Assembly: GCA_050300015.1 (NCBI GenBank)
Contig: JBNKWZ010000008.1
Span: 1-64,000 of the forward strand
Length of the DNA stretch: 64,000 nt
Reading direction: 5' to 3'
DNA from: CAYZQH01 sp050300015
Lineage (GTDB): Bacteria > Pseudomonadota > Gammaproteobacteria > Pseudomonadales > Cellvibrionaceae
In this document: positions 43,161-53,700 of the stretch, piece after piece
Position numbering within the stretch: the first letter of the stretch is position 1
Layout: each line of letters starts with the position of its first letter
Made by a program: the position numbers and the translations under genes
The notes under the pieces: model-generated
Database searches by the model: none
The model's input: the letters and a program-made list of their open reading frames with translations, nothing else
What the model was told of the DNA's origin: nothing

Positions 43161-43199
43161 CCCCGTGCAATCTCTCCCAGCCGTGCACGGGGTTTTTTT
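43161..43199 (+). terminator. Strong terminator before tamA
   Basis: CCCCGTGC and GCACGGGG form an 8-bp stem with a 16-base loop, followed by seven T. A weaker AAACTC/GAGTTT hairpin with TTTTT lies upstream at 43075-43097. Both follow the small secreted protein gene. Confidence 0.85.
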
Positions 43200-43242
43200 A
43201 TGTGCGTTAGAATGGGCTTCCACTTTAAAACCTCGGGCCTTT

Positions 43243-45039
43243 ATGAAAGCTGCCTTTCGCTACTTGTTGATTCTGGTACTTGTGGGGTTTTGCGCCAGCT
43301 GTGCCTGGTTTGGCAATACGCCCATCATTGGCGTGAGCTTTCCCTTCGAGGTTAAGTCCGGGTCCGACGCCCTCAACGGAGCACTGACCGAGACTTTAAA
43401 CACGCAACGTAAGCAGAGCCGAGAGTTCGCGCTATACAAAGACCCCTTACACGCGCAACACTTTGACCATGGCGTGCTGCAGAAAAAACTGGAGTCGCTT
43501 GGCTACTATGCCGCCAAAGTTGCGTCGTCTCAAACTCGTGAGGGGCGCATCCGTCACACGGTTTTGCCAGGGCCCTTGTATACAATTGCCGAGATCCATC
43601 TCGACTTCCCAGACCACATTCAAACACCCTCGCCCTATGTGCTTCCCGCGCAGATTGGCGGCCCCCTTCGTGCCGAAACCATTCTCGAAACCTTAGACAT
43701 TCTGCGTGAGCAGGTGTTAACGCAACACTGCTTGTACGAAGTCAAATTGCGCTATCAAGCGCAGGTGAACCACCAAACACAGCAGGGATTTGTGACCTAT
43801 CATTTGGCGGACAGCCCCTCGGTCACCTTTGCGCGACCACAGATATTCGGGGCAACATCCATAAAACCAGAGTACCTAACTAAACAGTTAACCTTTAAAA
43901 GGGGCGATTGCTTTCGCCGAACCGAGGTAGAAAAATCACGCCTGGCGCTGCTGAATACGCAATTGCTTGCCCGCGTAGAAACCGAAATCGGTCTACCAGA
44001 CGAGCAAGCCGTGAGCGTTCGTTTTAACTTACAAGAGCGCAGCCAGCGTACCATCAAGGCGGGGGTCGGCTACAACACCGATACCGAAGCCAATTTGATA
44101 CTGGGGTGGGAGCACCGCAATTTGTTCGGAAGCGGGCAAAAATTAGAGTCACTGCTCAACCTGTCAAAGACCCAGCAAAATTTAGGCAGCACGCTGACGC
44201 TCCCGCACTTTTGGCGCGAAGGTCACATTTTGGAGATAGAAGTGGATTTACTGCGGGAGCAAGCACCCGCCTATGAAACCACCCAAGGGGAACTTTCAGC
44301 CATTATTTCTCGCCCCTTAAAAAGACACTGGAGTGCCGGTGTGGGCACCGGGCTGGAATTTAGCCATGTGGTGGAACTCGACACTTCGGCTCGCCTGGAT
44401 GACACAGAAGATTACGGTTTGTTGTCTTTTCCACTGGGCCTCAATTACAACAACACAGACAACCTTTTAAACCCCGCGAGCGGGCTCTCCTTGGCGTTAA
44501 AAACACGCCCATATGTAAACCTTTATCAAACCGGTATTCGCTTTATCGAACACTCGGCACTGTTTAGTACTTACTTCACCGCAAAGACATGGCGCATGCG
44601 CCCTACCATTGCGCTGCGCTTAGCCGCGGGGACCCTGTCTGATGCGAGCTTGGATGAAATTCCGGCCGACCATCGGTTTTATTCTGGCGGTGGCGGTTCC
44701 ATTCGCGGCTACGATTATCAGAGCGTTTCCCCCTGGGGAGAGGATGCGCCCATTGGCGGTCTGAGTTTTTCAGAAATGTCACTAGAGCTGCGCTTAAGGC
44801 TGGGGCAATCCTGGGGCTTAGTGCTGTTTGGTGATGGCGGTTTTGCCTTTGCAGATCACACCCCTAAATGGTTTGATGAATATTTGTATTCAGCCGGGCT
44901 GGGGCTTCGCTATTACACGTCTTTCGCCCCCATCCGTTTGGACGTGGCGCGCCCCTTGGACATTCGCTATAACCCAACCACCGGTAAGCGCATTGACTCA
45001 CCCTTTCAGTTATACATCAGCATCGGGCAGGCTTTTTAA
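43243..45039 (+). CDS. tamA: Outer-membrane translocation and assembly module protein TamA
   Basis: The frame is open from 43165, but that region is the preceding terminator. The ATG at 43243 starts a signal peptide (MKAAFRYLLILVLVGFCASC) and gives 598 residues, typical for TamA. N-terminal POTRA domains occupy about 45-260 (VLQKKLESLGYYAAKV, YLTKQLTFKRGDCF). A 16-strand Omp85 barrel follows with the conserved FYSGGGGSIRGYDYQS motif near residue 485 and LGLRYYTSFAPIRLDVARPL at the end. TamA forms an envelope-spanning complex with TamB for outer-membrane protein or lipid traffic. Its stop overlaps the tamB start. Confidence 0.93.
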   Translation: MKAAFRYLLILVLVGFCASCAWFGNTPIIGVSFPFEVKSGSDALNGALTETLNTQRKQSREFALYKDPLHAQHFDHGVLQKKLESLGYYAAKVASSQTREGRIRHTVLPGPLYTIAEIHLDFPDHIQTPSPYVLPAQIGGPLRAETILETLDILREQVLTQHCLYEVKLRYQAQVNHQTQQGFVTYHLADSPSVTFARPQIFGATSIKPEYLTKQLTFKRGDCFRRTEVEKSRLALLNTQLLARVETEIGLPDEQAVSVRFNLQERSQRTIKAGVGYNTDTEANLILGWEHRNLFGSGQKLESLLNLSKTQQNLGSTLTLPHFWREGHILEIEVDLLREQAPAYETTQGELSAIISRPLKRHWSAGVGTGLEFSHVVELDTSARLDDTEDYGLLSFPLGLNYNNTDNLLNPASGLSLALKTRPYVNLYQTGIRFIEHSALFSTYFTAKTWRMRPTIALRLAAGTLSDASLDEIPADHRFYSGGGGSIRGYDYQSVSPWGEDAPIGGLSFSEMSLELRLRLGQSWGLVLFGDGGFAFADHTPKWFDEYLYSAGLGLRYYTSFAPIRLDVARPLDIRYNPTTGKRIDSPFQLYISIGQAF

Positions 45040-48000
45040 TGCGCGCTAAAAAGTGGCTAGTGTACAGCTTAGGTTTTACGGTGTTGATTGCAGGGCTGCT
45101 AGTGGGCTGCGGTCTCACGATACTGGGCAGTGAAACAGCGCGCCTGGCAACGGTTCGTTGGGTGCAAAGCCAGTGGGCCGCCCCCAACCAACTAAAGATA
45201 CAAGGCCTTAAGTGGCCTGAGCTTGGGCGCCTCTCTTTGGCGTCTTTAACGGTATACCAAAACCAAACCCCTTGGTTGGTGATCAAAGGGCTGGAATTGT
45301 CATGGCGCCCCAAAGCCCTTTGGCAACAAACCATCGACGTCCAAAATATTACTGTCGAGCAATTGGACTATCACATTTTAAAACGCGCACGCGCGTCACA
45401 AGCCGACAAGCCCAGTAGCCTGCCTTTAGCACCCCCCCAATTTTGGCCCATCCATATCGGTGACCTACATTTGGCTCGCGCGCAAGTGTATGGGTTGGAA
45501 ACGGCGCAAGTGGTTCCCGCATTCACGTTACAAGGCCAGGCACAGTTATTGACACCCGAAACGCCACTGTCCTTGAATTTAAAGGCGGCAACACTCACGG
45601 GCTTAGCCACAAAACTCAACCTTGAAACACGTGTTCAGCAAAGAGCCTCGATTCAACTCATTGGCACGCTGACAGAGCCCGCCAACGGATTTGTGGCTAC
45701 CCTTTTACACCTCCCCAAAACCCAGGCCCTGGATGCTGCCTTTAACAGTTTGTTGCAGTTGTCTGGCGACACTTGGGACATACAACTGGAATCCCTAACG
45801 CTGCCTTTTCTTGAGCATCAGTTCAGTGCCCAAGGCAGTGCCACCTGGCACTGGGCCCAACAACAATTGACCATACCCGAATGCATTTTACGCGTTGACG
45901 ATAATATTCAAAAAATAAAGGGCAGTGTGTCGCCCCAAGACATTTGGTGGGAGGTAGGCCTTTCCGCGTTACCTTTGGATATGGCCAACCCTTGGTTAGA
46001 TAAACCGCTGGCAGGCTTTGTGAGCGGTCAAAGCGAAGGCCACTGGGTGTACGCCACCCAGCGGCTACCCAATGCCACATTTGCATTAAATGGCCAAATT
46101 GCCTTTGAAGAACATGTGCTAAACCCTAACATCGCGGGCGAACTCAAAAACAATTTGGTCACCTTGACCCAAGGGTCGCTAAAATTGGACCAAGGTATCA
46201 TCAATGCAACGGGCGCCATTGACCCTTTTGGCAATAACAATCACTTTACACTCCATGCAGAGTCTTTGCGTTTAGAACTCCTTCGTACCTGGTTGCCGCA
46301 GTGGCCCGAAAACCTCACCAGCCACCTTGACACCCTGACCTTAAAGGTAAGCGGTACATTGACAGAGCCGAAAGTCCTAGCCAACCTTAACGGCCAGTCT
46401 AACTTTGAAGGCTTGCAATTTACGCATACCTTAGCAGGCACCTTTACCCGTGACAAAGCTGAGTTTGAAGAGCTTCTGGTGAGTAGCCCACCACACCAGT
46501 TGTTGGTGCAAGGGGCCGTTGATTGGCAACAGCACAATGTGGATTTAAAATGGGATATTCCCCATTTAGACAATCAACTGGTATTCCCTTTATTAACCGC
46601 GTTCGACATAGTGCCGCCTAAAGCGGTAACGTTTCAACTCACCGGTCAGGGCTCCGCGGCAGGGAATTGGAAAACTCCCGCAGTCACATCCGCCTTACAG
46701 CTGACGGGCACCTATGCCATTGAAGACGATAATTTACCCTATCAACTAACGCTCAATGGCGAGGCGCAATTTCAGTCGCCGTCTAACTACCAACTCGCGG
46801 TACAAACGGCGCAGCTGGCTATCAACAACGCTCAGGTGATGCAGCTTCATGGTTTTGCTCGCGAAGATTTTGCCGACGTGACCTTACAGATTCATCGGCT
46901 ACCTACGCGCCTTTTTAAGGCACTTGGCTGGCACTATGATTTGGGCGACGCCAACGGCACATTAACACTCAAAGGCACACCCAACTCACCGCTGGTTTCC
47001 GGCCAGTTGAATTATCAACTGGCCGAGAAGGCGTTAGAGGTTGGCATTGCACTGGAGACAAAAGAGGGGGATCTTTTACAACGGTTTAAATTTAAAAAAG
47101 ACAACATCCCTGTGGGTAACTTTCAATTATCGCTGCCCTTTCACCGTTACTTGAATGACATCAATTTTTCGAACTCAATTCCCTTGGCCGGAGAGGGCCA
47201 GGGCAACATTGAACTCGCCTTTATACAAAGTTTATTAAATACCGATATTCATCAAATCAGAGGTAGCGTGCAAACTCAGTTCGCTTTAAGTGGCACACTG
47301 TCAAAACCTCAAATTAACGGTTATTTAAAAAGTCAGAATATTCATTATCAAAATTTTATCACCAACACACGGCTCGACCCCATACAGATTGAAATCACGT
47401 CAAACAGCAATGCCATCACCATTGAAAAGCTGCTCGCAAAAGATGGCGACGGTGGCACACTCAGTGCCGAAGGTAGCATCCAGCTGACCCAAGCCAAACG
47501 TCTCAGTGAACGTATGATTGAGCTTGTCGTCAACGCCGACCACCTGGCAATCGCCAGCACACAAACGCTCAACGGGCGCATTCACGGCAAGATGGATGTA
47601 CATGGCAACTTGCAAGACTTATGGGTAACGGGCAATGCCAATGTCAGCCCATTGAATGTAAGCCTAGAGCAGGCCTTTCAGTCCAGTATCCCCACCCTCA
47701 ATTACACTGAGGTGGGCTCTCAGCAAAGCGGCGACTCAATGCTCCCGACGGTGCACTTTAAACTGGATTTACAATCCACCCAGCAGGCTTTTGTGCGCGG
47801 TCGCGGACTGGAAACGGAAATCGGGGGTGAGATGACTTTGGAGGGTACGCAAGACACCTTCTCTTATCGCGGCCGTTTTGATACTCGCAGAGGTCGGTTT
47901 GATGCCTTCGGCAAGCGCTTTATTGTTGAAGACGGCACCGTTCAAATCAGCAACCAAGTGGTGAGTTTAAACATCACGGCCAAATATGCCGGTAAATCCT

Positions 48001-48455
48001 ATGACTACTATGTGGACATTTCTGGCACACAAAAAACGCCTACCATCAGCTTACGGTCTGTGCCCAGCATGCCAGAGGATGAAATTCTCTCAAGGCTGAT
48101 TTTTGGCAAATCCGTTCATGACATTTCGCCCTTCCAAGCCTTGCAACTGGCCTCCGCCATCAATACGCTGGCCAATGGCAGCACTTTTGACCCTATCGAA
48201 AGCACCCGCCATCTTCTAGGCGTGGATACCTTAACCATTGACAACGACACCTCAGAAAACGGCAAGGGTGTCAGTCTGGGGGTGGGCAAATACGTTAGTG
48301 AACAAGTGTACGTGGAGGTTAAGCACACCGCTAACCCGAATCAACCCTGGCAGGGGCGTATGGAAATCGAGTTAACCCCTAATATCAGTGTGCAAAGTGC
48401 CACCAGTGATACTGGTGGCGCGCAGGGCGAAATTCTCTGGAAAATGGATTATTAG
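45039..48455 (+). CDS. tamB: Translocation and assembly module protein TamB
   Basis: The 1138-residue protein starts in a TAATG overlap with tamA, so the two are coupled. An N-terminal membrane anchor (WLVYSLGFTVLIAGLLVGCGL) is followed by a long beta-rich taco-like region. The C-terminal DUF490 domain has RGRFDTRRGRFDAFGKRF, SMPEDEILSRLIFGKS and LQLASAINTLANG. This is the AsmA-like bridging protein that spans the periplasm, implicated in phospholipid transport and in assembly of some outer-membrane proteins. Length is somewhat below the E. coli protein (about 1260). Confidence 0.94.
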   Translation: MRAKKWLVYSLGFTVLIAGLLVGCGLTILGSETARLATVRWVQSQWAAPNQLKIQGLKWPELGRLSLASLTVYQNQTPWLVIKGLELSWRPKALWQQTIDVQNITVEQLDYHILKRARASQADKPSSLPLAPPQFWPIHIGDLHLARAQVYGLETAQVVPAFTLQGQAQLLTPETPLSLNLKAATLTGLATKLNLETRVQQRASIQLIGTLTEPANGFVATLLHLPKTQALDAAFNSLLQLSGDTWDIQLESLTLPFLEHQFSAQGSATWHWAQQQLTIPECILRVDDNIQKIKGSVSPQDIWWEVGLSALPLDMANPWLDKPLAGFVSGQSEGHWVYATQRLPNATFALNGQIAFEEHVLNPNIAGELKNNLVTLTQGSLKLDQGIINATGAIDPFGNNNHFTLHAESLRLELLRTWLPQWPENLTSHLDTLTLKVSGTLTEPKVLANLNGQSNFEGLQFTHTLAGTFTRDKAEFEELLVSSPPHQLLVQGAVDWQQHNVDLKWDIPHLDNQLVFPLLTAFDIVPPKAVTFQLTGQGSAAGNWKTPAVTSALQLTGTYAIEDDNLPYQLTLNGEAQFQSPSNYQLAVQTAQLAINNAQVMQLHGFAREDFADVTLQIHRLPTRLFKALGWHYDLGDANGTLTLKGTPNSPLVSGQLNYQLAEKALEVGIALETKEGDLLQRFKFKKDNIPVGNFQLSLPFHRYLNDINFSNSIPLAGEGQGNIELAFIQSLLNTDIHQIRGSVQTQFALSGTLSKPQINGYLKSQNIHYQNFITNTRLDPIQIEITSNSNAITIEKLLAKDGDGGTLSAEGSIQLTQAKRLSERMIELVVNADHLAIASTQTLNGRIHGKMDVHGNLQDLWVTGNANVSPLNVSLEQAFQSSIPTLNYTEVGSQQSGDSMLPTVHFKLDLQSTQQAFVRGRGLETEIGGEMTLEGTQDTFSYRGRFDTRRGRFDAFGKRFIVEDGTVQISNQVVSLNITAKYAGKSYDYYVDISGTQKTPTISLRSVPSMPEDEILSRLIFGKSVHDISPFQALQLASAINTLANGSTFDPIESTRHLLGVDTLTIDNDTSENGKGVSLGVGKYVSEQVYVEVKHTANPNQPWQGRMEIELTPNISVQSATSDTGGAQGEILWKMDY

Positions 48456-48469
48456 TAGCCATCGCTAAA

Positions 48470-48488
48470 GAGGCCAACAGGCCTCATC
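48470..48488. terminator. Hairpin between convergent tamB and tpsB genes
   Basis: GAGGCC and GGCCTC form a 6-bp stem with an AACA loop, 15 bases after the tamB stop. There is no proper T tract, so it is a weak bidirectional candidate. Confidence 0.4.
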
Positions 48489-48677
48489 TCATGTTCTCAT
48501 TGAGCTTTCCAACAAAAATCCAACTTGCTAATCGTTTGGGCAAAAATCACTTCGGCATAAGAAGGCTTATTCAATGTCAAAATACACTTGTTAGTCTCTC
48601 GACCAGACTGATTGAACACGTTCCATAAGTTCAAATATGCGCCACCTTATTGCTCCGAATACCGCTTTGTGAAACCG

Positions 48678-50675
48678 CTAAAAGCCGTATTGCATTTCAA
48701 AGTAGATTTTTTGATCGTAGTCGAGTGAGTCCAAGCCTTCTGGTTCATCATCAATGCCTAAGTCCAATTCATAATGAATAGGTGCCGCAATACTAAGCTG
48801 CGCACGTAGGCTATCTTTAAAAGCGAACTTTAAACCTACGCCAATATCGGCCATCGATACTTTCGTGCTTTCCGGCCCACCTTCAATTAATCCGGTTTCC
48901 TCGTTTGAGTCCCCCCCTTTATCTTTAATGACGTTTCCAACAACGGTTGTTTCTCCAAAACTTGTATTAAAAAATACATAGGGTTGTAGCATGGCATTGA
49001 GCTTTTCACCGCCTATCTCAAAATCCAGCAATGACGGCGAATTTAAGATCCAATCCACACCCAGGTAAATGCCGCGATCTGCATTGTAAGTGTTCACCTC
49101 ATAGCCGCGCATCCGTCCAGGCCCCGCCAGGGAAAACTGTGCGGTGGCAGGCAGCGCTTTTGGGGAATATTGCAAAGCGGTATTCACCGCTAAACGACTT
49201 TGTGAATCGCTAAAGGGAACTTTAACAAATTTTAGTAGCGCATAATTCAAAGCCAGAATTAAAGGGTTGTCTTCTTGGTTGTAACGTTGACCTTCGGCGA
49301 TCGATAGCGTCGAAAGCCTTACCCCCCCTTGGTGGAGAGCTCGCAAGCCTTCGTCTACTAAATCAAAATTAAAAACCATGTCTAAATTGGTAACATTGGT
49401 ATCGTATTCGTCTAACAGTAGATCGTCACCATTGGCGTTATCACCACCTCCGTCGTTTGGAAGCGCTTTTGTTTCGACCCCAGAAATATCCGTAACAATA
49501 TTGGCCACACGGAATTCCGCCGAATAGTTAGAAGCTCGACTGCGCATTAGAATATAATTCATCGTCGCGTCAAGTACCGTTGATTCGCCGGTTAATGTTA
49601 ATACATCCAGTGTTGAAACAAACGCGTTGGTGGAGCCGCCAAAAGTAAATTTGGCACGTGGACCAAAAATCGGCACGCCGTAGTGAATAGAGCCATAAGT
49701 AGAATCCGCCGGATTAAAGGTGGCCAACATCCCGATATGTAACTGATCACCAAAGCCTGTAGGGTTATGCCAATAACCATCGGCATAAAAGCGGTTTTCG
49801 CCGGTACTTTCGGATCCGTGGTTGTCTAACCGAACATTGGAATTAAATCGACGTTCTTCCACCACATTCACATTGAGTTTGGTGTCGCCCACTTGCGAAC
49901 CCGGCTCAAAAAACGCCTGCGCGGTTAATCCGGGTAGATCATTCACAAAATACAGTTTTTCTTCAATTTTATCGGCAGTAACCGGCTCGCCGTAATCCTT
50001 GGTAAATATTTTTTCGATGGCGGAACTTTTGAAGCGCTTATTATTAATAACATTCACTTCGCCCAAATTGCCCAATAAAAGTGTCAAGGTCACCACGCCA
50101 TCGCGCACGCGCTGCTCAGGGATATAGGCTTTGGCCAAGATAAAGCCGCGCTCACGGTAGTAACGGGTAATGGTATCGGCCACCGTTTCAATCATGCCAA
50201 CGGTAACCCCGCGGCGCTGACGCTGATCGCGAATGAGGTACACCAACCGTTGAACCTCAAGCGGACCCACATGGTCGTTGCCCGTATCTTGCTCAATCTC
50301 TGCCATTAGGTCAGAGATTTCACTTACTTCTTCCAGGGTATAGCCGGAATCCAGCATTTCACCTTCGTCCATCATATCGAAGCGAATGCTTTCTACGAGT
50401 TTATTGAGGGATTCTCGGGTGATACCAAGCTCTGGGTATTCCACCACACCTTGCACACGAAACTCGGTCACGTTCAATCGAGGCCCTGCATTGGGGTCGG
50501 GGTCGCGCTCGCGCACATTAGGGATATCTAAATCCTTGAGCATGGAGTCCCGCTCTAATTCGGGTACTTCTGTGGTATCAGGCATTTCCAAAAAGCCCGC
50601 CAGTACCTGAGGGGCTGCTAAAAAACTTACAAGCGTAAAAGCCAAGCGCAAGGGTAGGGTGCTTCGCAAAATCAT
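48678..50675 (-). CDS. Two-partner secretion transporter (TpsB, ShlB/FhaC-type)
   Basis: The 665-residue protein has a signal peptide (LRLAFTLVSFLAAPQVLAG) and a POTRA segment starting LNVTEFRVQGVVEYPE. An acidic insert of about 60 residues follows (MMDEGEMLDSGYTLEEVSEISDLMAEIEQ). Then come YYRERGFILAKAYIPEQRVRDGVVTL and GNLGEVNVINNKRF. The C-terminal barrel has PGRMRGYEVNTYNADRGIYLGVDW, the conserved loop of Omp85/TpsB pores, and ends in FEMQYGF. It exports a cognate TpsA exoprotein across the outer membrane. The giant gene 81 bases upstream on the same strand is the obvious cargo. It is longer than typical FhaC (about 555-585), owing to the insert and an extended barrel loop. Confidence 0.88.
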   Translation of the reverse strand: MILRSTLPLRLAFTLVSFLAAPQVLAGFLEMPDTTEVPELERDSMLKDLDIPNVRERDPDPNAGPRLNVTEFRVQGVVEYPELGITRESLNKLVESIRFDMMDEGEMLDSGYTLEEVSEISDLMAEIEQDTGNDHVGPLEVQRLVYLIRDQRQRRGVTVGMIETVADTITRYYRERGFILAKAYIPEQRVRDGVVTLTLLLGNLGEVNVINNKRFKSSAIEKIFTKDYGEPVTADKIEEKLYFVNDLPGLTAQAFFEPGSQVGDTKLNVNVVEERRFNSNVRLDNHGSESTGENRFYADGYWHNPTGFGDQLHIGMLATFNPADSTYGSIHYGVPIFGPRAKFTFGGSTNAFVSTLDVLTLTGESTVLDATMNYILMRSRASNYSAEFRVANIVTDISGVETKALPNDGGGDNANGDDLLLDEYDTNVTNLDMVFNFDLVDEGLRALHQGGVRLSTLSIAEGQRYNQEDNPLILALNYALLKFVKVPFSDSQSRLAVNTALQYSPKALPATAQFSLAGPGRMRGYEVNTYNADRGIYLGVDWILNSPSLLDFEIGGEKLNAMLQPYVFFNTSFGETTVVGNVIKDKGGDSNEETGLIEGGPESTKVSMADIGVGLKFAFKDSLRAQLSIAAPIHYELDLGIDDEPEGLDSLDYDQKIYFEMQYGF

Positions 50676-50756
50676 TGTTGCGTTTTCATCCTTATTAAAG
50701 GGCTGGTTTAAATCGAAACAACCCAGGGCTTGCAGCCCTGGGCAGGGAAGTGGTGA

Positions 50757-53700
50757 TTAGTAATCCTCTTCGTCTTCATCCACATCGTAGAGTTGGTCGA
50801 TGGGTAAGCGCAATGAAATATCATTGTGGAAGTAACTTTTCACCTTAATAAATATAGAGGGGTTGAGTTCGTCTGCAGGCTCAACGTTCACCAATTGATC
50901 CTCAAACTTATAACTGCTACTGAAGCGCTCAACGGGGATAACCGTAGGGTCGCTGTTGGTAATGGCACCCGCTTTGGCCTTGGCGATAATAATTAAGTTT
51001 TTATCCACATTAAAGCTGATGCCCCCTTGACCAACACCACCATTAGGGGCCCTGACGATGGCCGTCGACGCTGTCACGGCAGGCTCGCCCGCAGGGCCGG
51101 TTTGCTTGACGTTGGCATTGACTGATACCAGTTCCACCACACTTTCATTGCCGCCAGCATTCACGGAGTTACCTTTTAACTCTAGGTCGTCAGAGGTTTT
51201 AAGCGAAACACTGCCATCGCCCGTTTTAGCCGCATCCACCACCAGGCTACCAGTGTTGCTCACACCCACATTGCCGGTATTGGTGTTCACATCCACACTG
51301 TCCACGGTGGTCTCCAGCGCGTCGGTGCTACCCACACCACTGTTGGCCGTGGCGGTGAGTTTGCTGCCGGTAACATTGGATTCGGTACCATTGCCATCCA
51401 CCACACTGCCTTGGGTAGCATTCACAGTAACTTCTGACTGTGTGGAAACATTACTCACGATGGCGTCATTGCCCGCAATAATATATACATTGCCTGCATC
51501 GCTATTAATACTGCTGTCAGAATCCATCACCACATCACCCGTGGCAGCATTAATGTTGACATCGTTACTGGCCACCACTGACCCTTTTTGATCCACCGTG
51601 GTGTTGGCATTCAGCGTGACCGCACCTTTGGGGGCGTTAATAGCGCCATTTTGGTTGATCCGGTTTGCACTGACCGCCACATTGCCTTGCGTTGCGGTTA
51701 AGTCGGCATCCAATTGCGCACTGCCACTGCCGGCATCCAAGTTTAAGTCAGCGCCCACCACCGGTTGCGCCACTTCTAGGCCGATGCTGCGAATTTTGAC
51801 AGTGCCGCTGGCCGTAATGCCGTCAACAATCAATTGGTTTTGGTCCACCAAACTCACATTGTTGGCATCACTAATGGCTAGGTGATTAAAGTCGTTCACC
51901 ACACTTTCAAAAGCAATGTCACCGCCTGCCGCAAGCTGTGTATCACCACTCACATTGGCTTCACCCAAACCAAACAGGTGACTGCCTGAAGTAATGCTGG
52001 CATTGGTTGCTTGCAACTGCGCTATACGCGTAACCACACCGGCATTGGCAGTGTTGTTCAATAACACATCGCCATTGGCAGCCAGCAAGCTGGCGTCACC
52101 CACAATGGCGTTAGCACCGGCCAAGGTGATATTACCGGCGGCGACATTCAACGTCAGGTCACCCGAGCCACTGATGGCAGCGTTACTTGTAATATCACCC
52201 GTTAAGGCCACAAGATCCAGCGCACCCGTAAAGCTAGACTCGCCAATGTCCACACCGTTTTGAATCTCTAAAGCAATGTCACCTATGCCGTTGGTCACCT
52301 GCAGGGTATTCACGTCCGTACGAATGCGTGCGTTCAACTCACCCACACTTCCGACGGTGTCGAGCACCAGGGCATCGGCACTAATCGAGGCGTTGGTGGG
52401 GTTATTGGTCATCACAGACCCGTTGCGTACCCGCAAAGTCCCCGGCAATTGAATGTTCTCCACAAGCTCAATCACATCATTCGAGCCCACGTCGAAAAAC
52501 ACGCTTTGTTTATCGCTGTGGTTCACCGTGTTGGTGCCATTGACAATAAAGCCGCCATTGATCATTTGCAGAATATCCGCCGCCGCACTGCCTTTTACCA
52601 CAAGGTTGGAAGCCGCACTGTTTTCGGCAAGCGTTTCAACATCGGTATGGCTAACGCGGTAAGTCTCGTCGTTAGCGGCAAAAACAAACTCAGCACCGTT
52701 CACACCGGGTGTATAGGTCGCAGTGTGCTCCGAGGTCGCGCCTTCTATGGTGAGCGTGTCGCTACCTGCGCCACCGTTAAATTGCGTTCCGGGGTTTGCG
52801 CCTTGTACTGTCGCCACCAAGCTGTCATTGCCTGCGCCGCCATTTAATGCGCCAACCACTATACCGTTGGTTTGCACAAAGCTGTCTTCGCCATTGCCAC
52901 CGGTTAGGATATTAAAATCGGTGAAGGCCACCGTGGTTAACCCGTTGTTGAGTTCGCCATCGTTCACGCCGTCGGCTTCTCCAGCACCATCCAAGTCACC
53001 AATGGTCCAGGTGTTGTTGGTATCGCCTGCCACCAGTTCCGCCGTGGTTAAAGACTCGCTGCCTCTATTATTACCCTGCACCCTTTCAATGCCGGTAACG
53101 GCGTCAGTAGAGCCGTCTAAAGTAGACACCAAGCGCACGGTCACATTGCCATTGGCCCCACTGTAATCCACAGTGTCTGCCGACGCTTGACCGCCGCCAT
53201 CAAGGGCCACTCGGCTATTGGCCTCGGTGACAGTAAAGGCATCGTCGTGGTCGCCACCAACAATCGCGCCCACCTCATTAAAGCTCAAACCCGAAGTTTG
53301 ACCTTGAGGGGCAACTCGGCCCGCACGCACGCCATCAATGGTCCAGGCATACGCTTGGTCACTGGCGCCATGTAAGGTGGTCGTGGCCAACTGAGAGCCT
53401 GTTACGGCATCCGTACTGGCGAGCGTTACACCCAACTGGTCTACTGTGGCGTCGTTACCTGCAAGCGTTATGTCGGTATCGGTGGTAAGTGTGCTCACAT
53501 CCAAGGTGTCCTCAGCACTGCCGCCTTCGAGGTCTGCAAAGCCCTCAAATCCAATGTTCACCGTATTGCCTTCCACAGGGCTTACAAAGGCCACCGCACC
53601 GGTTTGGTCACCAGTAACCGACCAAACGGTGTCCACATCTGCACCTTGCAAAACACTGCCAGCAGCGGTGCCTGCGAGTGTGTCAATGCCGATAAAGGCC

